Of a stretch of DNA of 52,972 bases, positions 12,473-23,839 are shown piece after piece. Origin of the DNA: Scleroderma bovista (taxonomy: Eukaryota; Basidiomycota; Agaricomycetes; Boletales; Sclerodermataceae); contig JAYMGJ010000357.1 of the NCBI GenBank assembly GCA_037178675.1, forward strand, positions 1-52,972, in the 5' to 3' direction. Each line of letters opens with the position of its first letter. Position 1 is the first letter of the stretch. The position numbers and the translations under genes were made by a program. The notes below the pieces were generated by a model. It had not been told where the DNA came from. It saw only the letters and a program-made list of their open reading frames with translations, and ran no database searches.

Positions 12473-13164
12473 ATTAAGTACACTCAAAGGTTTGCCTTTC
12501 AGTCTTGAAGCTTGTACCTATACTTCTGTAAGTCATATGCTCTGCATCCCTGTTTCGTCAACGTGATTGTATGTACATTATTGGGATGCATTCCTAGCAC
12601 AAATAGTACTCGGTAATCCTTCTGATTCGAATATCTTGTTCTTGTAGGTAGTGCATTGTATGATATACACCGAAGCTTGTTCCTTGTGCAGCGAGAAGCA
12701 CCTTACCTGCAGATAAGTGCAAGCTATTGCTGTATATTGATGCATCAAATCGACCACACTGTAGAAATAAGGGGCATCAAAGGTAGTGCCTTCCCAGCCC
12801 CAGTGTCAAGTCGCCTATACGTGTAGCCCGAGGACGCTGGATGTCCCAAATCCATTCCGTGACCGTCGCCGTATCATTTGCGGTGGGATGCTCCACTGCT
12901 ATGTAAAGCATCACGATTGGTCCAACTTGTTGTCACACGTCTTGAAGATGCCTTGCATGAGAATCTTTGGTATGGTTGGCAGTACTTGTGCAGGATACTC
13001 GCAAGCGAAGGTTCGTTCCACCGCAAAAACTGAAAGTGAAAGAATGGCTTCGCCGATGTTCTCGTATCAATACAGCAGCACCATGAAGTGAAATATTATC
13101 CGTCTCCGAATAATAGGTAGTTTTGCCCTTCAACAAGTGGTGAACATCCGTGCGCAAAACTATT
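12473..13164. other. convergent gap after the P450
   Basis: It holds the 3' ends of the plus-strand P450 and the minus-strand coiled-coil gene. The short frames here show no recognisable protein. Confidence 0.4.
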
Positions 13165-14935
13165 CTACTCCTCGTCATCAGAAGAAGGAACCAAGGATAT
13201 GAATCGCTTCGTCGGTGTGCGTCCAAGCTTTAGAGAGTATATTAGCGCACATACCGTCGAGCCTGAAACCCCGAAGATATCAGCACACGCACCAAAGACA
13301 ACTGGGCTCGCCGGTCGCGTAAGCTCATGGACTTGGGCGACGACTTTGCCGAAGCGGTAGGTGGTTTCAAAGAGGCCTCGTGTGGTAGCAGCCGAGAGAA
13401 AGAACCTGAAAGCCGATTTGTTGGCCGGTCGCTGTTGGCGGGAGGCCAGCGCCTTGGGGTTTCGTTCCGAGTTCTTGAGTTTCGAAGATGTTGGGGCCCG
13501 GCGACACGGACCTTCGGGGATTTTCCTGCGTTGGAGTATGTTGTGGAGTGGATTGGTTGTGCAGGTGATGGTACGCCATTCATCGTCTGAGCTGGCTTGA
13601 GGGAAGGAATTCCATACATGCGTGATTCACCTGCAGGTGATAGGTTACTCCTTCCAGACGGTCTACGTGCTACACCACCATTTTGCAAGAGAAGTTGGGC
13701 CGGCGGTCCGGGGAGTTGTGGCACTCCTGATACACTCTCCTTTCGTCGTGGAGTTTGAGGAGTTGTCTTGAAGGGCGTATGTGTCGAGATGTGATCCTCT
13801 GTTAACGCTGGTTGGATGCTTGCGCACCTACAATCAAACGGCTGTTCACCAGCGCTAGGTGGGTGCACGAGTGGTTCCCTGAGATCAGAAGAAATTTTTG
13901 AGGGCGATGTCTGTGATACGACCACAGGGTTAGCGCTCGCAAGTTGCTGCTGCGCCACCGGCGCACCATCAGAGACGACGGGATGGTGAATGCGCGGTGG
14001 AGACGTGGGTGGAGAATTGATACGGGGTCGTTTAGGTGTGCTGTTGGACACGAAGTCACGTTCGGTCTCTGGAGAAGGATCCATATGTCCATTCAATACC
14101 TCGGAAATAGCGCGTTTACGGCTTGTGCTACTGGCCTCCTCGGACGTTGGGCTAACATCGACCTTTGGTGGGGCTTGCTGAACGGACGGTAGACGTTGGA
14201 GGGAGTCCTTTATACCATCAATACCGATTTCTAAATTGGATGTAGCATGGGATATCGTCTCCGAAAAAGAAGATTTCAACTGGTCAACCTGAGATGGGAA
14301 GGTTTGTAAGAGCGGCAAGAGGGGTAGCAAAGCATTCAGCAAAGCGTTTTGCTGGTCTTGGATAGCTTTTTGTTGGTCCTGAACGGATGTGATCGCATTT
14401 GTATGCGATTGAAATAGCTACAGGAATAGATTGGACTATCATAGGTGTTAGGAATGACGTCAAGCTGACCGTTTGAAGCGCATCTATGCGTTTTTCTAAA
14501 CCCCGGATGCTGGTTTCGGTCGCAGACTGTGATGTATGGACAAGTTCTAATGCATGCTTTTGTGCAGGCGTTCCGATGTGCGCCGTGAGCTGTCTCTGAG
14601 AGTTGCTGGCTTCAAGGGGGTAGTCATAAGATGACATACACAGATCGAATCCAACGTGGTTCCCTACTGATGTCCACCATTTCTGTGAGCATTTTATCAC
14701 GCTCGTTCTCAAGCAGCTTGTTGGCATTGATAACTTGGCACTTGCAGTCGTCTACTCTTGTCATAAGACGGTCGAGTCTTTCCGAGAATTTCTCCAAGCT
14801 GGATTGAGTGTCATGGATGAGCATTCGCATGGACGTCGCCGTCTTGTCCTGTGGAACGAGGGGTGGGTTCGTCGATGGCGTGCAATCCCACGCGCCAGCA
14901 TCTTTGCGAAGGTGACCCCAGAGGATGTTGGCCAT
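13165..14935 (-). CDS. coiled-coil and disordered protein of unknown function
   Basis: Four exons, 14935-14668, 14609-14470, 14417-13293 and 13227-13165, give 531 aa in frame. The N-terminal third is helical and predicted coiled coil (MLIHDTQSSLEKFSERLDRL; LEKRIDALQT; a Gln-rich DQQKAIQDQQNALL). The long middle is low-complexity, rich in Ser, Pro, Arg and Gln, with nuclear-localisation-like patches (SRKRAISEV, TPKRPRIN) and several S/T-P sites. The C-terminus is a short basic-then-acidic tail (LGRTPTKRFISLVP, SSDDEE). The last intron (13292-13228, 65 nt) was chosen because it alone joins both sides in phase. The composition suggests a nuclear, phosphoregulated scaffold; a divergent meiotic or chromosome-axis protein is one possibility, but nothing proves it. 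Its start codon is 59 bases beyond the 3' end of the initiator tRNA gene. Confidence 0.75.
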
Positions 14936-14987
14936 GACCGTCAGACAAGGGAAATTAGCAAAATAATAAAATAATAAAATAACCAAC

Positions 14988-14992
14988 AAAAA
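14988..14992 (-). terminator. RNA polymerase III terminator of the tRNA gene
   Basis: On the minus strand, two bases after the discriminator base of the tRNA, there is a run of five T residues (AAAAA on the plus strand), the usual pol III stop. Confidence 0.8.
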
Positions 14993-14994
14993 GT

Positions 14995-15066
14995 TAGCAT
15001 CAACTCGTTTCGATCGAGTGACCTCAGGGTTATGAGCCCTGCGCGCTTCCGCTGCGCCATGATGCT
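14995..15066 (-). tRNA. initiator tRNA-Met (CAT)
   Basis: A 72-nt intronless cloverleaf can be folded by eye. The acceptor stem AGCATCA/TGATGCT is fully paired and has discriminator A. The D arm is GCGC-AGCGGAA-GCGC. The anticodon arm is CAGGG-CTCATAA-CCCTG, the variable loop AGGTC, and the T arm ACTCG-ATCGAAA-CGAGT. Features known for eukaryotic initiators are present: an A1-T72 pair, three G-C pairs flanking the anticodon loop, and a T loop starting with A instead of T (ATCGAAA). It therefore charges with Met and starts translation rather than elongating. Confidence 0.95.
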
Positions 15067-15165
15067 CTGATTGCTAGTGCGTCGAGTATTTCTTTGAAAG
15101 AACTACCAGCTCCTTGATACAACAAGCTAAACATCAATAATTTACTGTATGATACCAGTGTAAGC

Positions 15166-15972
15166 TCATGGGGGTTGAGTAGAGGCGAGATTTTCGGCCG
15201 CTTGCAGACTCCACAAACCCATCTCATCGTGAGGAAGTTTGCTCCACTTTGAATAAACCTAGAGAAATAGGTCAGTGGAACGAAGGAGTATTCAAGGGGC
15301 TGCAGTACACCATCAACAAGCTTCATTAACTCTTGGATCCGCTCAGTGGCCTCGCGTTCCTTCTTCATGTTCTTCTGAGTCTTCTCATATAGTTCAGCGT
15401 TCTCTTCTTCGAGCTATCTCCAAATGTGAGCCACCAGTCATACGCAATGGTGGAATACATGCCTTCTTCAAGGTTGCTCTCAACCGCTCTGCTTCCGCCT
15501 GCAATATCGGGACAGTCCTTGCGCGAACAGCTGCCCGTGGATCCAAGTCCTCTCTCCACAAATCTGGCCGGTCAACTTCCCCACGTTGTTTTCTGTTCCT
15601 TGCTTCAGTGACCACGGCGTGCAAAATGTTGATGTTCTCTCGAACATCGAAGTCTTTAAATAACGCCTCGCAGCTCGCCTGCAGTACCGATCAGCATTGC
15701 AAAGTAGAGACCCACGACGTACTCACGTGTACTTGATCCTCCATATGCCGTGAAATGGTGTTGAATATTCCCTCTGCTCCGTGAGGCTCCTCCTTGCACC
15801 ACAGCGCAAAACACTCCTGAAAGTCTTCGTATCTATGGATGGTTAGAAAGCGCGCAAACTGTCAGCACCCCGTGCAGACTCACGTCCATTTGTGTGCTGC
15901 CCTGTTGATGGCTAGCTGCAATGCCGAATGGAAATGTGTCCATCGTTTGCTGTCTGGTGTGGCTTTCCCCAT
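15166..15972 (-). CDS. NNF1: kinetochore MIND/MIS12 complex subunit Nnf1
   Basis: Nnf1 (PMF1 in animals) is one of four subunits of the MIND complex, which links the inner kinetochore to Ndc80 and Spc105. Five exons, 15972-15884, 15832-15727, 15678-15463, 15413-15309 and 15258-15166, give 202 aa in frame, the usual size. Recognisable segments are RWTHFHSALQLAINRAAHKW, FQECFALWCKEEPHGAEGIF, SCEALFKDFDVRENINILHA, DLDPRAAVRARTVPILQAEA, a coiled coil (LKKLEEENAELYEKTQKNMK) and the C-terminal WSKLPHDEMGLWSLQAAENL. The third intron appears to use a GC donor (AAG|GCATGT). The frame stays open upstream of the chosen ATG, so a longer N-terminus is possible. The gene lies head-to-head with the RING ligase gene; start codons are 98 bases apart. 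Confidence 0.9.
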
Positions 15973-16070
15973 CGTTGTTTGGGCGTTAACGCGAGCGCGT
16001 GTCGTATCTGGGTCACGTGAGCACACATATTCCCTCCGACTCGGCTTGGCCTTTGCTGCATCGTCTCGTC

Positions 16071-18934
16071 ATGGATCCCGGAGAGGCTGACAACACGCAA
16101 CAACCCGCGAGGACGCAGCAACAGCATAGGAGCTCGATTCCATCCTTTCTCTTTATCATATTTCTTCTTTTCATGCTCACGAACCACAGCGGGGATGAGT
16201 TTCTTGCACGGAATCATTACCAGGAGACACTGCGGTCCCTCACTTACCAACTGTCCAATTTTACGGCTTGGGTGAACGGTTCAGAGTCTAACTTCATTAT
16301 GGTGTGTACCAGCCTTCGTCGTAGATGTCATATCTGAATACTGTGAAGCCGACTCGCCGCCAGTCTACTGCTCCCCTCGTCGAGTCACTCATGACCTTTG
16401 GATCGCGGCTGGATCCATCCAGCGCTTCATATTTTCCAAACATCACCGGGTTCCTTCGTGGAGAACTCGACTTTTACAATATCTCGCTCCCAAACCTCAA
16501 CGAGACTGACTTGTCATGGAAGTCGTATGCCCAGTCGTACATGGCAGACTCGAACATGACGGAGGTTACCAACCACTTGGGGACATGGAATTGGAACGCC
16601 ACACAAAAGATGTCGTGGAGCATCATGGATCGCGCACTCGTAAAGGGCAAAAACTCGTCTGACGATATCGCCGTGGTTCATGTAGGATGTCCGAACAATC
16701 CAGTTGTAGCCACTCTGAGCAATACCGTATCCAGGGAAGAATTGACCTTGCTGACCGTGAAAGTGGGAGTGAGACAAGGCTTGAGTTCGAGGGTGTCCAT
16801 TTCCTTGCAAACGGGTCGATATACGGTTTCGCTGAACCTACGGGGTAATTGACTTTTCTGGTCCCCTTTGTTGTGTTGCTTACATGGCCTTAGACATCGC
16901 ATCGATATCAGGTATCTGCCCGCCATTGTGCCGGAGGAGTTGCATAACGACACTGCCGGCCTCGTACAACTCGAACTCCAGTCGCGCATCGACAAGGTCA
17001 AGCAGATGATAGATGCGGGCGTTATTGACCAAGAGTCTTCAGACAGTCAGCGTATCCGGTTCTCATCTTTGTACTAGACTAATGGGGTGCAGACAATAGC
17101 GGAGCCCAGAGCAACTGCGGATTTTTGGCCTTCGCCCAAATCGAACCTTCGATGATCCCTGAGGAACTTATGCGCGATGTGGAGAGTGAGCTGCAGAAAC
17201 CTACGGGGAAATGGACAGCCGAGGTGTTTCCACCCCACTTGAACGGTGTGCTGATAAGCCGAGATTGTGGCATACTCTATCGACTGCGTAACGCTGTGGG
17301 GCTAAGGTATGTGAATGTTCGTCCTTGGCGCATGCTCACTTGGAAATTGCATAGATCCCAGTTGTTTTTCCGCAAAGTTACCACCTGTGCGCTGAATATT
17401 TTGTCCGATCCCGCTTCATTCTTACTCAAAGTAACGCAGATGCTGGTGTCTCAGCAGTCGTTTATTTAGTTATCCTCACTCTATTAACCCGTCAGATTGG
17501 ACAGAGTTACACTTCAGCTAGCCTGTCGCGCCTCTCTGTCTGGACCTTTTACACCCAGGCCATCGTGGACGCAGTATCATTTGCTGGACATATTACATTT
17601 GCTATTTTGGCGAATGGAAGACCCTCGTTGGCTCTGGTTGCTCCAGCGTTTATTGCTTGTATATTGTTTTCGCTTGAAGCGGTACGTCATCGTCTGTGCT
17701 TCGCCCGACCCTTTATTTATTCCTTCCAGCAACATGCAATCCTTATAAAACAGGTCCAAGCTCCTGAGGATGCGGCTAATGCTCCTCCTCCCCCGAGACC
17801 GTCATCCCAGCTAATACAATCAACTACGCCAAATCAAGGTAACGCTGAACCGGCTTCCCCGACCGCAGCCCCACCTCGGAATACTCGCCCTTCGTTTATC
17901 AGTCTCTTCATGTGGCATCTCCGTTCAGACCCGCAAGCACGCATCTGTATGTGGTTAGATCGATTTGACAGGATTATCGGCTAACACAGCTCAGGGATCG
18001 GGATGTTCCTCTGTCTTACATTCATTGTCCGAGTCATCGTGTCACCTTCCCTCGCCCTCTTCTTCGTGGGAAGCATGTACTCGCTATTCTGGTTACCACA
18101 GATCATTCGTTCAGTCAGATGTGGAAGGAGTAGCGTACTGACTGTAGAATATATGATTGGCACGTCGATATGTAGATTATGGTTTCCTCTCTGTGAGCCG
18201 ATTTTTCTCTTGTGTTGGTTCTCCTCACTGGGCTACAGATTTCTTGGCCAACTCCTCGAATGTATTGGATGTGGAGCCGCGACGTATGCGCCACGTTTGG
18301 AGAGTGAGTCGGGGCTGACCTTTTCCCTAGGATGGGTGTATATACTCGCCGTGTTTGTTCTGTTCCAAGTCGGCGTGGTCCTACTTCAACAATGGTTGGG
18401 ACCTGCATTTTTTTTGCCCTCGCGGGTTTGTACTCATGCTGTCATGAGGGTTACTGTTTAACTGAACGACCATCCTCTCAGTTTGCAACAACACAAACGT
18501 ACAACTACCACCCTCCACTTTCAAATATCCACGACCCCGAGGCGCCGGACCAGTCCCTTGGCGACTGCTCCATCTGCATGGAAGGGATCCATGTGAACGA
18601 TTCAAAGCAATTACAACAAGTTACAAGTGGGTTACTCCATACTGTTGGAGCAAGGAAGAACTATAGCTTGGCACCTTGCCATCATTTATTCGTGAGTCCA
18701 GTGCATCTGTCGGCCATGGTTCGATGGTTGATATTGCTTGCAGCATACCGAATGCCTCGAGAAGGTACGGAATATGAACTTCATTTAGTATGCCTGCCGT
18801 TGACGAGTGTTCCATCACCTCTACAGTGGTTAGCCGTCAAGGTAGGTATTGTTGTTGCTACAGTACCTGACAGAGTCTCAGAGGTCATATAGAATATCTG
18901 CCCGCAATGCCGTAGGCCCCTACCGCCCTTGTAA
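16071..18934 (+). CDS. TUL1/DSC1: Tul1/Dsc1-type multi-membrane RING E3 ubiquitin ligase
   Basis: This is the catalytic subunit of the Golgi/endosomal DSC (Tul1) complex, which ubiquitinates membrane proteins and, in several fungi, activates SREBP. The start MDPGEADNTQQ is followed by a signal-anchor (FLFIIFLLFML). A luminal domain with many N-glycosylation sequons follows (YFPNITGFLRGELDFYNIS, NLNETD, NWNAT). Then come several membrane segments (VIVSPSLALFFVGSMYSLFW; YILAVFVLFQVGVVLLQQW) with a Pro-rich cytosolic loop. The C-terminal RING is CSICMEGI, then LAPCHHLF/HTECLEK/WLAVK/NICPQCRRPLPPL. It is assembled across very short exons, including one of 21 and one of 15 bases. More than ten introns are present; I checked several but did not sum the whole gene. 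The 3' end is the start of a tandem duplication (copy at 21512-21835). Confidence 0.9.
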
Positions 18935-19663
18935 TACGATCATTACACAAGTTACCTCAACCCAAGCCGTCATCACAGCTCTCCATCTCTATCTTCACCG
19001 CATATCGATATGTACTGCGCAGTCACTCTTGTCACGGACCCGTTTAATTATGTACATTACATCCTGCTATCGTCATTCACGATCCATATTTCCAAGGTCT
19101 CGCCCTTCATGACGGGCAGTCTGATGCATCCATTGTGGCATGCTGTTTGTCCAGTCCAACCCCAGAGGACCCTGTCTCTGACCTAATAGTACATGCCTCA
19201 ATCACGCAGGGCAGAGGTCTCAGCTAGACTATCAGTAAATCTTACCGTAGTACAGAACATGGTCTATAACTACTGTCAAAACAGATTGACTGACTACGTT
19301 GACTTACATGCGATCACTGTGACGCTGACTTACATATTCTTGCTGTCTCTTGTCTCGGATTACGTCGTAGTGACCTTCATCATTGCCTTCGCTCATCCTA
19401 ATCTTTCCGTCTGCTTGACTCTTTCTTTCAGCCAGCTGCGGCCCTCGTTGATTGATGGTGCAGTCACCAACCCAGTTACCTCTGTCGTGCCTTTCTCTTA
19501 TGTGCCAATCACCAGGCAACGTAGTTTTCAATTGTTAGCGGAGAACTGCGAGAGCATCGCCAAACAAGATCATTTATTCCAAGTACTACTTTGAATCGAC
19601 TTGATTTAGTTGGGAACAACATCAACTCTTCTCGCAGCCAGGGATATTGCTACTATAGTACAT

Positions 19664-19980
19664 TCAAGTGTGCTTCTTGGGACAGCCTGGATGAGGTCCA
19701 TGATGAGTACCACAATAAATGATTTGCTATTGAATCCAAGCACTTACATCCACCGGTACAACAATAGGTTCCTGAGGGGCAACACGTATTGTCGCTGCAC
19801 TTCGCTGTGCACAAGGTGAGCAGGAGAGTTTGGGAGTTGCATATCATATAACTTACTTGCTTTACGATCACCACAACGTGGCAATTCGGGATTATTCACG
19901 CGCGGGATTATAGCTTTGGCAGCCACAACAGCAACGTGTGAAATGAGCAGTAAGGACGCGATACCGAGGAAGCGGACCAT
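19664..19980 (-). pseudogene. small secreted cysteine-rich protein, truncated copy (A)
   Basis: Three exons (19980-19857, 19804-19748, 19686-19664) encode only 67 aa. A signal peptide (MVRFLGIASLLLISHVAVVA) is followed by a cysteine motif (KCSDNTCCPSGTYCCTGGCC). Aligned with the intact paralogue at 22236-22608, exon positions and the 61-base second intron are the same. In the last exon the codon matching a conserved Cys is TGA instead of TGC, which ends the protein early. The old frame continues to a second stop at 19622-19624, with a recognisable tail (IPGCEKS). It is either a dead copy or a naturally shortened secreted peptide. Confidence 0.75.
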
Positions 19981-21430
19981 TTTGAGTACAATCGGGAGTA
20001 AAAGAGCTGTTTGAAGGATGACGCGTTATTCTCTCTGTGTTTTATTCATGGTTGGGACTCACAAACTTATCAAGCCATGATATGGGCCCATTTATTTGAT
20101 TCTGCACATAATATTTTCCGCCCCTTCAGGCGTGGGGTTCTTTGGGAATACCATCCAAGGAGCTTCTTCGGGGTTTAGGCAATTCCTGAGACTACTCTTC
20201 GTTTTCAAACAACACTGAAGCGTACCTCAGTGGCGCCTGTTCATGTTTCTGATCCGATGGCCGGTGATATATTGATTTGCAATCGACAGGGACCAGCTCT
20301 CAAGGGCAGATTGTGCGTTACAATTTCAGGAAAAACCGCTGTTCGAGTTATTGGGACTAGATGCTCCTCCTACAGACGACTCGTCAGACATTATTTCACT
20401 CACGACTTTCATCTTCCGAACTGGGGTGCGCACCACCAAATTCAATCTACTACGCCAAAACGCTAACGCGGCTTGCATTGTCATTTCATCAGCATCCCTC
20501 CTAATTATGCTGTAGCCTCGAATAAGAGACATCGATATGCATGCGAAGAACTTGAGGCGGGCATCAGCGTCGAGGACCAATAGCACATTAGAACCAATAT
20601 ATAGCCTAGACTGAGAAACGTCGAGGAGAATGCATGCGACGAATTTGAGACTCGTCGGAGATCGACATAGTGACGATCGCGGCCGTTGAAAAAAGGAAAC
20701 ACATTTCCAGTTGCAGTAACCTGGTAAACAAGGTGATCAACATTAACCCAGCACCAACTGGAAGTCATCACATCCGATCGATCATACAGAGACTTACAAC
20801 CAAACTTACCGACATTATAATCTAAACACGGTGCAACCAACGCATAAAATGGAAGGAGTGTTATCATCAAGGGCACAATTCCGTGTGTTTATGTGGTTCG
20901 GGTATGCAAGACTGAGGCCAAGACCGAGGTATGGTAAGTGTAATAAACAGGGCTGGCACAAAGACGATGAGAAGCTGGCGGCCGCCATGACATGGGGAAT
21001 CAGCCAATAAAAAGCTGTCATCCTCTGCCATTCCCGTCATACTGCCTTGGAAACAAAATAAAGGGGTACAGAGGAATGTTACATAAAAGAGAATCAAGAG
21101 AACATACGCATGTAAGTATGGCATATTCCTTCATCCGAGCAAGACCCCAATTCCGGTTGGTGCGATGAAGCCAGATTCTATTCCCCCTAATCTTGGCATC
21201 TTTGTCCCCGTTTTCAATAATTGGTCCGGAGCCAACCTCAGCTTCTGTACCGGCTATCCTTGTCCTTCCATGGTCAGCACAACCCAAAGGGACAAATCAG
21301 GGTTGCCTGGCTAGGTTCTAGTCGGCAAGACAGTCCTTGTGCACCTTGAAATCTTGCGCGATTCCGAGTCGATAGCCATGGCCATGAATCCACGATGCAA
21401 GAGAATGTACACTGTATGGACACCTCCACC
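19981..21430 (-). pseudogene. degenerate membrane-protein-like frames in unit A
   Basis: On the minus strand from about 21290 to 20326 are blocks that look like one polytopic protein: TEAEVGSGPIIENGDKDAKI, then hydrophobic stretches (LLILFYVTFLCTPLFC; QLLIVFVPALFITLT; LLPFYALVAPCLDYNV; FLSLGYILVLMCYW), then a polar tail (RSRLNLVVRTPVRKMKVVSE). The blocks are in different frames. The matching part of unit B keeps only some of them. I could not splice an intact gene and do not recognise the family. An active, poorly conserved gene in unit A cannot be ruled out. Confidence 0.35.
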
Positions 21431-21511
21431 TCATAATGTCTGGCCAATCACTGACACATCTGTATCCAAGCTTCTCTTCGCGAAGCCTGCCTGAATTTTA
21501 CCTGAAGGTAT

Positions 21512-21835
21512 CCAATTACAACAAGTTACAAGTGGGTTGCCAGATCCTTAAAGGAAGAACTACAACTTGGCACCGTGGCCATCATTTATTCGGGAGTTCG
21601 GTGCATCTGTCGGTCATGGTTCGATGGTTGATTTTGCTTGCAGTACACCGAATATCTCGAGAGGGTACTGAATATGAATTTCATGTACCAGTGTACTTAC
21701 AGTTTACGAGTGTTTCATTACCTCCACAGTGTGTTAGCGGTCAAGGTAGGCAAAGTTGTTGTTCCTACGGTGCCTGACAGAGTCTCAGAAGCCATTAGAA
21801 TACCTGCCCACAATGCCGTAGGCCCCTACCACAAG
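21512..21835 (+). pseudogene. dead fragment of the RING ligase 3' end
   Basis: It copies the last exons and introns of the RING E3 gene (18611-18934) with no upstream part. Lesions are clear. In the 21-base exon the His and Cys ligands of HTECLEK have become Tyr (YTEYLER). The 15-base exon has gained a base, which shifts the frame. The end of the CPQCRRP exon is altered. It cannot make a working RING domain. Confidence 0.88.
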
Positions 21836-22235
21836 TTGATATGACATTATATCAGGCTGTTTGTACATCCAGTCCAACCCACAGTGTCCAACCCCAGATG
21901 ACCTGTAGATCTCTAACCTACATCCCTCAATCACACGCTTGAGCTGTCAAAACAGATTGATTGATTGCGCTGTCTTATTCCTGCTGTTTCTTGTCTCAGA
22001 TTGCGATTGTCTGCGCCCTCCTCTCACTAGGTTTTCACATCGGGCTTTCTCTCAGCCACTGGTGCAACCCTCATTGCTGATCAGTGGCACCGACCTAATC
22101 ACCTCTATCGTGTCTCTCTCTTGTGCGCCAATCACGCGGAAACGCAGTTCTCATTTGTCAGATGGGGAACCGCGAGAGCATCGCCGAGCAAGATCGTTCA
22201 TTCTATTAAGTATTACTTTGATTCAGGTGGGAATA

Positions 22236-22608
22236 TCAATTTTTCTTGCAGCTAGGGACATGGTTAGCGGCCCATGTGCAAGTGGTCCCAGTGGGACAGC
22301 CTGGATGAAGTCCATCGTAAGTAACACAGTAAATGATTTGCTATTAAATTTAAGCGCTTACATCCACGGTACGGGCTACTGCAACAAAAGTTTCCTTTGG
22401 CGCAGCACGTCTTATCCTTGCACTTCGCTGTGTAAGGTGAGCAGGAGAGTTTTTTGAGTAGCATATCGTATGACTCACTTGCGTTAGGATCCTGACAACC
22501 CGCCCTCGCGACGACGTCATTCGATTCGACACCATCCACGTATAGGGTTCCAGCTAGAGCAATGTGCGAAAAGAGCAGCAAGGACGCGATACCGAGGATG
22601 TGGACCAT
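22236..22608 (-). CDS. small secreted cysteine-rich protein (intact copy B)
   Basis: Three exons, 22608-22479, 22427-22362 and 22300-22236, give 86 aa in frame. A signal peptide (about residues 1-19, MVHILGIASLLLFSHIALA) precedes a short acidic pro-like segment and a compact domain with ten cysteines: GCQDPNATKCKDKTCCAKG, NFCCSSPYRGCCPTGTTC, then a final Cys in VPSCKKN. The spacing C-x7-C-x4-CC-x4-CC-x6-CC-x5-C-x10-C has the repeated CC..GxxCC layout seen in granulin-like or knottin-like small secreted fungal proteins. The likely location is the cell wall or outside; a role in interaction or defence is only inferred. The region upstream of the ATG is also duplicated from unit A. The second intron is 61 bases in both copies. 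Confidence 0.8.
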
Positions 22609-23839
22609 TTTTACAGTCGGGAACTGTTTGCAGAATGACGCGACATTCGGTCTGCGTTTTATACATGGTAGGGGAACAAATTTATCATTCCTATCGGCTT
22701 GTAATTTATTTGGTTCTGCGCATAATATTTTCCGCGCCTGAGTGTTTTGGCGTGGAGTTCTTCGGAAAAACTATCCGAGGAGCCTGTTCATCCATGTGTG
22801 GGGTCTGGGCAAACCCTGAGGCCAATATGTGCCCTCGTTTTCAAACAGCATTTCAATGGCACCTGTTCATGTTTCTGATTCGACGGCCGGTGATACATTG
22901 GTTTGCAGTCGACAGGGACCAGCTCTTGAGAGCGGATTGTGCGCTCCAACTTCTGGAAAATCCGGTTTTCAAGTTATTAGGACTAAATGCTCCTCCAACA
23001 AACAACTTGTCAGAAATTTCACTCACGACTTTCATCTTCCGAACTAGGGTGCGCACCACCAAATTCAACCTACTATGCCAAAACGCTGACGTGCTTGCAT
23101 TGTCCGATCTCCTTCGATCGATCATACCAGTGAGACTTACAACCAGACTTACAGACATTATTCTCACCCATTATAATCTAAACACTGTGCAACTAACGGA
23201 TATACTAACATAAAATGGAAGGAGTATTATCACCGAGGGGATAATTCCACGTCTTTGCGTGGACAGGGATCGAGTATGCAAGACTGAGACCGAGACCGAC
23301 CCGCGCGTATGAGTAATAAACAGGGCTGGCACAAAGACGATGAGAAGCTGGCGGCCGCTATGCCATGCCCGTGACGCCACCTTGAAACAATAGAAGAAAG
23401 CACATAAGGAGGTTAAAAGAGAATCGCAAGAACATGTTCCTTCATCCGGTAGTTCCAAGTGCCGGTTGATGTGGTAAATTCAGATTCGAAAACTTGGGGT
23501 ATCCTTCAAATCCGTCTTCCATTTTCCTCCTAAACTTCGCATCCCCGATCTCAATAATTGGTCCAGAGCCAATCTCAGCTTCTGTACCGGTCATTCTTGT
23601 CCTTCCACGGCCAGCACAACCCGAAGGGACCACGCTCTGCATCAGGGTTGCCTGGCTAAATCCGAGCCCTTGTGCAGATTGAAACTTTGCGCAATTCCGA
23701 GTCGATAACCATGGTCAGGAACCCACCATGATGCAAGAGAAACCCACGCTGTACGCGCGCACCTCTACCCCATAACATCTGGCCAATCACTGACGCATCT
23801 GTACCCAAGCACCCCTCTGTGATGCCTGCCTAAATTCTA

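Larger units (their letters stand above)
18606..21505. repeat. tandem duplication, left unit (A)
   Basis: The unit runs from the last exons of the RING ligase gene to about 21505 and is repeated imperfectly at 21512-23850. Matched landmarks are the RING 3' end (18611 matches 21516, offset 2905), the secreted-protein start codon (19980 matches 22608, offset 2628), a cctgttcatg block (20236 matches 22862) and a ctggccaatc block (about 21440 matches about 23779, offset about 2339). The falling offset shows that the right unit has lost about 560 bases in at least two deletions, or that the left gained them. Confidence 0.85.

Noticed and set aside
15030..15368. 112-codon minus-strand frame continuing from NNF1
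   Set aside because: It reads through the last intron and into the initiator tRNA. The spliced end WSLQAAENLASTQPP is the true C-terminus.
22635..23213. 192-codon plus-strand open frame in unit B
   Set aside because: The matching frame in unit A is broken by a stop. The opposite strand has a similar frame, so coding on the plus strand is not supported.
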